From the NCBI GenBank assembly GCA_020216745.1, contig JAIWNQ010000032.1:1-10000 (forward strand): 10,000 nucleotides of DNA, in the 5' to 3' direction. The stretch comes from Candidatus Hydrogenedens sp. (GTDB taxonomy: Bacteria; Hydrogenedentota; Hydrogenedentia; Hydrogenedentales; Hydrogenedentaceae). This document shows positions 1 to 6,723 of this stretch, piece after piece. The translations under genes and the position numbers were made by a program. Every line of letters begins with the position of its first letter. Position 1 is the first letter of the stretch. The notes below the pieces were generated by a model, which had not been told where the DNA came from, did no database searches, and saw only the letters and a program-made list of their open reading frames with translations.

Positions 1-1869
1 TATCAATTCGACTGTCCTATTTAATACATCTGTATAGCGAACTATTCCTTTTTTATCAATCAATACAAACTGGGGAATAAATTCTATTGAATAATTAACA
101 AAAGTCTTCGTATCATCTGTATCCAATCCTACAGGGAACTCGATACGATATGTCTTGATATAGTTTTCGACCTCTTCTTCCTCTGATAAACCATCATGTA
201 CAGAAAGAATTGCCACATCTGAAACACCTTTATACAAATCAAACAAAGCTCGTGCCTCTTCAACATGTCTCATCCCAAAAGGTGTGGTATCAAAACCTCC
301 CCAGAATAAAAGTAAAACAACTTTCCCCTGCAATTTCTGCAATGGATTCTCATTATCCTTATAATTAAACCATGCACGACATTCTATCTCAGGAGCAAGA
401 TTATCAATTATATGTCCTAATTTATTTCTCACTTCCTTATTTATAAATTTTTCCTGTTTCGGTTCAAATGGCTGAAGTGGTAAATTTATTAATGGATTTT
501 CTTCGTATAAGTTAAAAGAAAACTCCGCACGTAAAAATCGAAGTGCATGCTCCACCACAAATTCCACTGTATTTACTTCAGGAACGGAATCGAATGTTAT
601 GTGAAAATTTCCCTCGTTATTTGTAATTGCAAATATTGGAAAATCAGTGTTTTTCGACTGTATAAATACTTTGTCTGCTCCCTCACCATTAGGTAAATTT
701 ATTTTCCCCTTAATTTCAGGTAATTTTTTTACATAAATATTAGGTATAAAAACTTTCTTTTCATTCTGAAAATCTACAGGAACTTCTGGCAATGTTTCTG
801 TTATAAAACCAGGTGGAGGAATAATCTTCACTTTAACCTTTTGAGAACTGGACTTTAATAAATACTTCCCCACATCATCAGTAAAAACAAAATCCTCAAC
901 TCCATTTTCTTCTTTAATAGCAACTTTTGCCAACTGACATGGAGTACCATCTTTAAGTGAAACAGTTCCCTCAATATATAATGGATCTTTAAATTCAAAA
1001 TCTACTAACAATTCTTCCTGCTCATCCCCCGTAATAGATATTTCTTTAGGTATTGTATTCGGATAATCTGGATAGGACGCAAAGATTCGATACTCTCCTT
1101 TCCCAAGTCTATAACGATATAAACCCTCTTTATCTGTTTTCACTGGTAATATAAACGGCTCATTTCCTACTCCTTTTTGTATGCTAATTATCAATGCCTC
1201 TTTCACTCCTTTACCATCCTTTACTGCTCTTCCCCTAATAATCACGCCTTTTTTTAATATTATATCCATACTCTTATTGTTTACTGGGATAAATGGTAAA
1301 TAGGTATCTGCATAATCAATATGACCAACCAAGACACGAATAAATCCTTTTACTGGCATATTATCCAGAAGGATTTCACCATTATCATCACTACGAATCC
1401 AACCAAAACTTAATTCCGATATTTCTTCTGCTGGAATACAAAAACTATCTCCCACCCATAAACGACGGATATACGCACCCGAAACTGGCACAAGATTGGG
1501 ATTTAGTATCCGTAATTTTTGAACAACACCGTTATAAAGATTGATATTTACATTAGTTTCATTCTTGGTTAATATTAAAGAAACACCTCCTATTTTTTTG
1601 TTACTATCTCTTGCAATCAATGAAACTTCACCCATTGGTATATCTGTGAAGGCAAATTGTCCTGCCTCATCCGTAACAACTTTAGATGCTCCTTTTATTG
1701 GATGAACACACCATATCGTTACATTTGAAGATGAAGAGCCTTCTGGTTGATAAACTTTTCCTTTAATTTCATAAGTGAATGAATCAATACACACGAACAC
1801 AAAAATAATAACAAACAAAACAACACTATGCTTCTCTTTAAAAATACTGTATTTACAATTATTTTTCAT
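1..1869 (-). CDS. Secreted carboxypeptidase-regulatory-like protein with redox-dead thioredoxin-like C-terminus (C-terminal end missing)
   Basis: An uninterrupted minus-strand frame of 623 codons starts at ATG 1869 and runs off the left edge, so the C-terminus is missing. Residues 1-32 look like a signal peptide: a basic start, then a hydrophobic VVLFVIIFVFV stretch. Beta-sandwich modules of the CarboxypepD_reg type follow at about 35-110, 205-290, 298-380 and 385-450, with turns such as TDEAGQFAF (66-74) and TDKEGLYRYRL (245-255). From about 514 there is a TlpA/AhpC-like thioredoxin fold: strand KVVLLLFW (516-523), then the position of the CxxC, and later IPQFVLIDKKG (598-608) with cis-Pro P599. 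The CxxC is absent; D527 and P530 stand at the cysteine positions, so oxidoreductase activity is not expected. No clear Shine-Dalgarno precedes the ATG, which lies 19 bp after the upstream stop, so translational coupling is likely. The protein is probably periplasmic or surface-exposed, with a structural or binding role. Exact function is unknown. Confidence 0.85.
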   Translation of the reverse strand, partial: MKNNCKYSIFKEKHSVVLFVIIFVFVCIDSFTYEIKGKVYQPEGSSSSNVTIWCVHPIKGASKVVTDEAGQFAFTDIPMGEVSLIARDSNKKIGGVSLILTKNETNVNINLYNGVVQKLRILNPNLVPVSGAYIRRLWVGDSFCIPAEEISELSFGWIRSDDNGEILLDNMPVKGFIRVLVGHIDYADTYLPFIPVNNKSMDIILKKGVIIRGRAVKDGKGVKEALIISIQKGVGNEPFILPVKTDKEGLYRYRLGKGEYRIFASYPDYPNTIPKEISITGDEQEELLVDFEFKDPLYIEGTVSLKDGTPCQLAKVAIKEENGVEDFVFTDDVGKYLLKSSSQKVKVKIIPPPGFITETLPEVPVDFQNEKKVFIPNIYVKKLPEIKGKINLPNGEGADKVFIQSKNTDFPIFAITNNEGNFHITFDSVPEVNTVEFVVEHALRFLRAEFSFNLYEENPLINLPLQPFEPKQEKFINKEVRNKLGHIIDNLAPEIECRAWFNYKDNENPLQKLQGKVVLLLFWGGFDTTPFGMRHVEEARALFDLYKGVSDVAILSVHDGLSEEEEVENYIKTYRIEFPVGLDTDDTKTFVNYSIEFIPQFVLIDKKGIVRYTDVLNRTVELI

Positions 1870-1888
1870 CAAAACTATCAACTTTAGT

Positions 1889-3952
1889 TTAAGGCTTTTT
1901 AATAATCGGTAATCCTACCACTTCATATATAACTTTACCAGAGTTATCTATCGCATAAGTTGTAGCTAATGAAGGTTGTTTCCCTCTATAAATTGGGATA
2001 TTAAGTCCATTACAATCCACTGTTTTTTCTACTATAATTCCATATTGAACACTTTCACCCCATAGTTTCCGTATATTATCAAGAACCTCCTGAATCATTA
2101 GCACTTCATCTTCTTCTGCAAAAACAAAGAGAGCAGGTCCTTTATTATTATCTCTTGGATTTTTACCTTCAGGACATATCTGCACATATTTTTCTGGATT
2201 AAATACTATATTATTTGAGATATTTTCATCTTGTATTTTATCTATATAAATGTAGCCCAAATCTTTCGCTTCTCCTTCCTCAAAATGTAAAGGCGTAGAT
2301 TCCCAAAGCAAAGTCCCATCAATACCATATATTTTGAAAACTATAGTTTTTTTTGGCACTACAGACTCCCATTTTACCGACCCATCCTCATTAGAAAGAA
2401 TTTGCCATAAAACATATTCCTGATTTGTTCGCTCATCAACAAAAATACATGAAAATATTAAACCGCTAATAGGTTTCCCCTGCTTACTTAAAAGAATCCC
2501 TTTAACTTTACCTAATTTACCTAATGGCACTTCATATACTTTACTTAAATCATTATCTACTATTAAAAATAAATTTCCTTCATTATCTTCTGGTACTTCC
2601 ACATAGCCAAATATGTTCCCCTTTTCTGGAAAAGTTGTAATATTTATTTTCAGTGGATTTTGAGTATTTCCAATATACCAGCCTAACTGTGTAGGGTTTA
2701 TTAGATTGGCGATTACAGTTTTATTTTCAGGCACAGTTCCATTTACAGCAACCGTTTTTATCTTAAGGGAATTTAATCGTTTCACCCATACACAGGGGAG
2801 TTCTATTTCTTTATCAGACACCAACACCCTTATTTGAGATGGCTGAGGCATTGAATACCCTGGAATAGTTTCAAATTTAACTAAAGCTTGCCCCTGTGTT
2901 ACCTTCCCTCGAAATTTTCCCTTTGAACCTGTTGTTAATACAAGTGATTTTCGTCCCCCTTGTTCAATTACAACACGTGCTCCTGCCACAGGTTCGCCTG
3001 ATACAGCATCTCCAATAGTTCCATAAAGCCAGGTAGAAGGATAAACCTGTAATTTCAGATGTTCACCTAATGGGTTGCTTATCTCCTTTGTTTCCCATCC
3101 TGTACTTGATAAACGGCTCGTTTCTGCCTTACAAAGATATACTCCCGTATTTAATCGTATTGTAAATTCCCCGTCATTATCCGTTTGTACAAAAACACTT
3201 TCATAAGGTGGCTGAGTATTCTTGATAATTACATCAGCATTGGCAACTTTAACTTGTTTATCTAATTGAATAGTCCAAACAGAACCCAACACTACACAAC
3301 CCTTCGACAATTGTATTTTAGCCTCCATCCCAGGCGTAACACTTTCTAATGTTGCCACTGCATAATCTGGATGTATTACCTTAATCGAAATTGCTTGTTC
3401 TTTAGGAACTTTATCTATAGTGAAGAAACCATCAGTATTAGATACTATCTTTTTATAGCCATATTTAACTAATTTCGAATAAGGGATGGCTACTTTTTCA
3501 GAACCTAATATAGCAAATCGTTCGACCTCAACCCCAGGTACACCCTTCTCTTTTCCTTTCTCATCAGTATAAACAGTAAACCCTGTTACTTTATCTGGAG
3601 CGGAAAGAATAATTTCAACATTGGAAATTTCTTCCTCTGTTGGCAAATTAATATGAATGCCTCCCCATGCTTTACCTTCTGATGTAGCAAAGAAACCTGA
3701 TGGTCCTTCTCTCAATCCTAAAAAAGCAAATTTCCCCTCACTATCAGTCCATGTTTGTAAAAGAGGTTCAGACAACCCCTGTTCGCAATACACCTCCGCC
3801 TTTAACACAGGAGTGCCTCTTTCATCAATAACTTTCCCTCTTACGATGCAATTGCCTGCAAAACTATTAAAGAAAATCAAACAACAAAAGATATTAAAGA
3901 AAATATATATTTTTATATTATAGAAATTATCTTTGAATATATTGAATGACAC
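1889..3952 (-). CDS. Secreted multi-module carboxypeptidase-regulatory-like protein with degenerate thioredoxin-like tail
   Basis: This 687-residue protein starts at GTG 3952, inside the end of the upstream gene (26-bp overlap). An AGGGA motif sits 10 nt upstream, and no ATG lies in the first 200 codons that would keep the signal peptide. Residues 1-32 are a signal peptide with a strongly hydrophobic core (IYIFFNIFCCLIFF). CarboxypepD_reg/transthyretin-like beta-sandwich modules occur at about 36-115, 122-215, 220-300, 308-390 and 483-570. Each carries a G-x-V...G-x-P-V...A-x-V pattern followed by a T/S-D/N-x-x-G-x-F turn, for example TDSEGKFAF (69-77) and TDNDGEFTI (257-265). The end (605-683) resembles a thioredoxin fold (GPALFVFA, then ATTYAIDNSGKVIYEVVGLP), but FAEEDEV replaces the active site and A663 stands where the cis-proline would be. 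The neighbour at 1-1869 has the same architecture. Known relatives of such modules mediate adhesion, folding or polysaccharide contact; the role here is not determined. Confidence 0.88.
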   Translation of the reverse strand: MSFNIFKDNFYNIKIYIFFNIFCCLIFFNSFAGNCIVRGKVIDERGTPVLKAEVYCEQGLSEPLLQTWTDSEGKFAFLGLREGPSGFFATSEGKAWGGIHINLPTEEEISNVEIILSAPDKVTGFTVYTDEKGKEKGVPGVEVERFAILGSEKVAIPYSKLVKYGYKKIVSNTDGFFTIDKVPKEQAISIKVIHPDYAVATLESVTPGMEAKIQLSKGCVVLGSVWTIQLDKQVKVANADVIIKNTQPPYESVFVQTDNDGEFTIRLNTGVYLCKAETSRLSSTGWETKEISNPLGEHLKLQVYPSTWLYGTIGDAVSGEPVAGARVVIEQGGRKSLVLTTGSKGKFRGKVTQGQALVKFETIPGYSMPQPSQIRVLVSDKEIELPCVWVKRLNSLKIKTVAVNGTVPENKTVIANLINPTQLGWYIGNTQNPLKINITTFPEKGNIFGYVEVPEDNEGNLFLIVDNDLSKVYEVPLGKLGKVKGILLSKQGKPISGLIFSCIFVDERTNQEYVLWQILSNEDGSVKWESVVPKKTIVFKIYGIDGTLLWESTPLHFEEGEAKDLGYIYIDKIQDENISNNIVFNPEKYVQICPEGKNPRDNNKGPALFVFAEEDEVLMIQEVLDNIRKLWGESVQYGIIVEKTVDCNGLNIPIYRGKQPSLATTYAIDNSGKVIYEVVGLPIIKKP

Positions 3953-5195
3953 TTCTTGTTAATCCCTGATAATCAATATGATAGGTAGTTCTTAATGCTT
4001 CTTCGGTATTCTCACTTTGTTTTAGTGCTTGAATAAAATTGAGGAACCTCCCCTGACCATATTTATTCCATAACATATTTATTACAGCGTGAGATTGTGT
4101 ATAAGCAATTGACATTTTTGCATCAGATGCAAAAACATCATTAATAGTTACTTTTTCAAGATTCTTATATGATATTAATCCGTTATTATTGTTAATAGTA
4201 TCCAGTAATATCTTCTTTTCTCGTTCTGTAAATTCTCGAGAAAGAGTCTCTGCCAAACCTTCATTAACCCACCATGGAACTTTATCTTTTAACAATTCAT
4301 ACATCACCACATGAACATACTCATGATAAATTCTTCGTTTAATTTCATCATCAGGCAAGATATTCCCTTTATTGTTGATAACAGGGATGCGTATTTTACC
4401 ATCATAAACACCACCTACCGTCTGCCCTAACTGAACAACAGCATTGAACTGTTCAACATCATATAATATTACCTGAATGGGTCCTTGTGGAAATACACCT
4501 CCCAATTTCCTGCCTATTTCTAAATAGGCTCTTTCTAACACAGATAGCACCTGTGAACGAATTTGGTATGTTATCTCCTTCGGATAAGTTAATTTAAAGT
4601 GCCGTGATTGTGATACAGTTCTATTAAATGATTTTTCAACTACCTCTTCCCTACATGCTTTTTCGTATCTTTCTTTTAATTCTTTCCGTTTAGGGTCAAC
4701 TTGCAGAACATATTCCCACTGAGTTCGTGCTGACAAAATATCATTGTCTCTGTAATACGCCTCACCAAGTAATTCATGGGCATCCAAATAACCTGGCTTT
4801 AACCTAATGGATGTTTCAAGATGTCGAATTGCATCAGCCAATTGCCCCGTATTTAACAAAAAAGCACCTAATTGAAGATGAGCAAGAAAGTTATTATTAT
4901 CTACTTTCAAAGCATCATTTACTAAATTTATTGCCTCGCGATATTCATTCTTCTTTGCCTTTTCATCTGCCAACGCTTGTAAAGAATTGGTCAAATTTTT
5001 TCTTACAACCTCACTATTAGGTTCCAAAGATAATGCCTGATATAACAATGTTATTGCTTTTTCATAATCATGTTGGTTATATGCCTCTACTCCCTGATTA
5101 TTTAGTTCCATAGCCTCTATAGAGTAGGCTTGGAATAATGGTATTCCCAAAAACAAAATGGTATAGATACATATTAACTTCCAATTAAAAACCAT
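3927..5195 (-). CDS. Secreted TPR protein with gluzincin-type (peptidase MA-like) zinc metallopeptidase domain
   Basis: A 422-residue protein with an N-terminal signal peptide or membrane anchor (about 1-25, hydrophobic ICIYTILFLGIPLF). Four TPR units follow, at about 28-60, 61-101, 102-135 and 136-169, recognisable by the NNQGVEAYNQHDYEKAITLL and LGEAYYRDNDILSA patterns and prolines at the unit ends. The C-terminal half (about 195-422) has HEYVH (291-295), the HExxH zinc motif with E292 as the expected catalytic base. It is followed by PWWVNEGLAE (307-316), where E312 is the likely third zinc ligand. This arrangement is that of the peptidase MA-like family, so hydrolysis of an envelope protein or peptide is plausible; the substrate is unknown. 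ATG 5195 lies 5 bp after the ridA stop, with TAAGGA at 5205-5210 as ribosome binding site. The gene overlaps the next one by 26 bp. All key residues are intact, so it is probably active. Confidence 0.9.
   Translation of the reverse strand: MVFNWKLICIYTILFLGIPLFQAYSIEAMELNNQGVEAYNQHDYEKAITLLYQALSLEPNSEVVRKNLTNSLQALADEKAKKNEYREAINLVNDALKVDNNNFLAHLQLGAFLLNTGQLADAIRHLETSIRLKPGYLDAHELLGEAYYRDNDILSARTQWEYVLQVDPKRKELKERYEKACREEVVEKSFNRTVSQSRHFKLTYPKEITYQIRSQVLSVLERAYLEIGRKLGGVFPQGPIQVILYDVEQFNAVVQLGQTVGGVYDGKIRIPVINNKGNILPDDEIKRRIYHEYVHVVMYELLKDKVPWWVNEGLAETLSREFTEREKKILLDTINNNNGLISYKNLEKVTINDVFASDAKMSIAYTQSHAVINMLWNKYGQGRFLNFIQALKQSENTEEALRTTYHIDYQGLTRSVIQYIQR
3961..3967 (-). promoter_or_regulatory. 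Ribosome binding site inside the peptidase gene, supporting a GTG start
   Basis: AGGGA (3967-3963, minus strand) stands 10 nt before GTG 3952, the start of the 687-residue beta-sandwich protein. No ATG lies nearby in that frame that would keep the signal peptide. This site therefore decides the GTG start and the 26-bp overlap with the peptidase gene. Confidence 0.55.
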
Positions 5196-5200
5196 CCAAC

Positions 5201-5587
5201 TTATTCCTTACAAACAGCAACCGCATCAATTTCAACAGGTATTCCAGCAGGTAACTGGCTAACACCAACACACGAACGGGCAGGATAATTCGATGAAAAA
5301 TATTTACTATAGATTTTATTAAAATCTGGGAAAAGACTCATATCTGTCAAAAAAACGGTTACTTTCACAACATCTGACAAATCACAACCACAGTCATTTA
5401 AGATTAGCTTTAAATTTTCTAACGTATACTCTACCTGTTCCTCAAAAGTACCTTTAATCGGACCAGAACCATCTCTACTAAATGGTCCTTGTCCAGAGAC
5501 AAATAATAAATTACCAACCTTTACTACATGCGAATAAGGCCCTATCGCAGGAGGACCTTTTTTTGAATTAATATGCTCTTTTAACAT
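5201..5587 (-). CDS. ridA: RidA family reactive imine/enamine deaminase (YjgF/YER057c/UK114)
   Basis: A 128-residue protein, the normal length for the family, colinear throughout with RidA. It shows GPYSH (16-20), FVSGQ (29-33) and the signature YPARSCVGV (101-109). R104 and E119 correspond to the substrate-binding arginine (R105) and glutamate (E120) of E. coli RidA, and C106 to its conserved cysteine. The C-terminus has IPVEIDAVAV (116-125). RidA hydrolyses reactive 2-aminoacrylate and similar enamines/imines from PLP enzymes to the keto acid and ammonia, in the cytoplasm, as a trimer with active sites at the subunit interfaces. An AAGG motif 11 nt upstream of ATG 5587 is a modest ribosome binding site. 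It is the first gene of a minus-strand cluster whose other products all look exported. No PLP enzyme is in view, so its metabolic partner is unknown. Confidence in the family is very high; the exact substrate is not provable. Confidence 0.95.
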   Translation of the reverse strand: MLKEHINSKKGPPAIGPYSHVVKVGNLLFVSGQGPFSRDGSGPIKGTFEEQVEYTLENLKLILNDCGCDLSDVVKVTVFLTDMSLFPDFNKIYSKYFSSNYPARSCVGVSQLPAGIPVEIDAVAVCKE

Positions 5588-5733
5588 TTTTGTTTTTACC
5601 TTTTTCTAAAAACGTAATATTAAACAAAAATATAGACTTTTATTATCATAAATTTAGTTGCTATATTATACATCTATTTTAAAAATATATCTCATCTGCC
5701 TTTACGTATTAATCAAAACTGAGGTTTTTACAA
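5588..5733. promoter_or_regulatory. Divergent promoter region between ridA and the acyltransferase gene
   Basis: These 146 bp separate two divergently transcribed operons, so they must contain the start signals for both. The stretch is strongly AT-rich. On the minus strand, TATAAT (5670-5665) exactly matches the sigma-70 -10 consensus, about 78 nt before the ridA start, but I see no good -35 at 16-18 bp spacing. On the plus strand, TATTAT at 5664-5669 is a weak -10 candidate, also without a good -35. A 7-bp inverted repeat (AATATAG 5629-5635 / CTATATT 5661-5667) could be an operator or chance. The presence of promoters follows from gene orientation; their exact positions are uncertain. Confidence 0.45.
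5721..5724 (+). promoter_or_regulatory. Ribosome binding site of the acyltransferase gene
   Basis: GAGG lies 9 nt before ATG 5734, at the usual spacing. It supports that ATG as the start, which also gives the family's N-terminal motif (FRGFAILSMIFVN) right at the beginning of the protein. Confidence 0.7.
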
Positions 5734-6702
5734 ATGCGATGGAAATTTATCGACCAATTCCGTGGATTTGCTATATTGAGCATGATTTTCGTCAATGTTT
5801 GCAATGAATTTGATACATCCTTTAGTTGGTTTCGTCATCATACGTACAGTGCTACTTTTGCCGACTTCGTAGCACCTGCTTTTATTTTCATCGTCGGCTT
5901 TTCTTACAGATTATCTTACACTAAGAATGCACAACATCTTAAAAAAAGTGAATTACATAAAAAAATAATAAAAAGGTATGTAATTATAACATTTCTTGGT
6001 TTTATTTATGGACATTTTGACTTCTATGTTTCCGTTTGGGATGCTTTAACTGACATTGGAATCGCAGGGCTATTAATTTATCCTTTTATTGGCACTTCAT
6101 CTACGTTTATACTATCTGCAGGCTTCTTATATTTACTCATATACCAGTTACTATTTTCTCTTACGCACTACGGTAATTGGCTTATGGCAAATTCAATCGA
6201 TGGTGGACCTTTAGGACCTCTTAGTTGGGTTTTTATTTTAGCTTGGGGTTCTGTATGTGCAATACATTTTGAGAAAAATAAAAATGTTTTTCCTAAAACG
6301 TTTTCGTATTGGTTATTAGGTGGTATTATACTTACTCTTTTCGGCTGGATTCTTGCTCATCCCATATCCATATTACCAATGTCTTCTCTACCTTTCACTC
6401 AAAAAGGGATGACTGCATCTTATTCCCTTTTCTTTGCTGGTTTGTGCTCCACATCCCTTTGTACATTCTATCTAATCAATGAAAAAATAAATATAATTGT
6501 TAAACCTTTCACAACTATGGGTAAAAACTCCTTAGTTCTATACTTCCTTCAAGCTATTCTAATAGTTATCCTGAGACTTATACTTCCAGAATATCTCTAT
6601 AATTACTCAATGACCCCATATATTGCCTCAATAGGTATACTATTGTTATGCTTTATTGTAGCTAAAATGTTGGAAATCAAATCTATATACATAAAAGTAT
6701 AA
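5734..6702 (+). CDS. Polytopic membrane acyltransferase, HGSNAT/DUF5009-like
   Basis: A 322-residue, very hydrophobic protein with about 8-10 membrane segments. The N-terminus DQFRGFAILSMIFVN (7-21) is the family hallmark. HHTYSATFADFVAPAFIFIV (35-54) corresponds to the family segment with the active-site histidine followed by the ADLVFP motif; H35 or H36 is the likely acyl-accepting histidine and D44 the conserved aspartate. The C-terminal half has MGKNSLVLYFLQAIL (262-276), also typical of YeiB/HGSNAT-like proteins. In the known eukaryotic member (heparan-alpha-glucosaminide N-acetyltransferase) the acetyl group of cytosolic acetyl-CoA is moved across the membrane to a terminal glucosamine. 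Bacterial relatives are thought to acylate sugars or envelope glycans. By my recollection, bacterial relatives are often somewhat longer (about 350-400 residues), so the loops here look compact. The sialidase-like gene follows 21 bp downstream, which suggests glycan modification or degradation. Substrate unknown. Confidence 0.82.
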   Translation: MRWKFIDQFRGFAILSMIFVNVCNEFDTSFSWFRHHTYSATFADFVAPAFIFIVGFSYRLSYTKNAQHLKKSELHKKIIKRYVIITFLGFIYGHFDFYVSVWDALTDIGIAGLLIYPFIGTSSTFILSAGFLYLLIYQLLFSLTHYGNWLMANSIDGGPLGPLSWVFILAWGSVCAIHFEKNKNVFPKTFSYWLLGGIILTLFGWILAHPISILPMSSLPFTQKGMTASYSLFFAGLCSTSLCTFYLINEKINIIVKPFTTMGKNSLVLYFLQAILIVILRLILPEYLYNYSMTPYIASIGILLLCFIVAKMLEIKSIYIKV

Positions 6703-6710
6703 AAATAAAG

Positions 6711-6716
6711 AAAGGA
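6711..6716 (+). promoter_or_regulatory. Ribosome binding site of the sialidase-family gene
   Basis: AAAGGA lies 7 nt before ATG 6724, a strong Shine-Dalgarno. An in-frame stop (TAA 6706-6708) just upstream rules out any longer start, so the short hydrophobic N-terminus of this protein is genuine. Confidence 0.8.
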
Positions 6717-6723
6717 TACTATT

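Noticed and set aside
3845..3870. Possible lipoprotein signal around Cys35 of the 687-residue protein (FAGNC)
   Set aside because: The residue before the cysteine is Asn and no Leu stands at -3, so it does not fit the lipobox; ordinary signal peptidase cleavage is more likely.
3657..3923. Open plus-strand frame of 88 codons opposite the 687-residue gene
   Set aside because: It lies wholly antisense to a gene with clear domains and has no ribosome binding site. Its protein shows no recognisable pattern, and its hydrophobic end is just the complement of the signal-peptide region.
5629..5667. 7-bp inverted repeat AATATAG / CTATATT in the divergent intergenic region, as an operator or hairpin
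   Set aside because: The arms are almost pure A/T and 25 bp apart, so in such AT-rich sequence a match this long can arise by chance. Kept only as a note under the promoter region.
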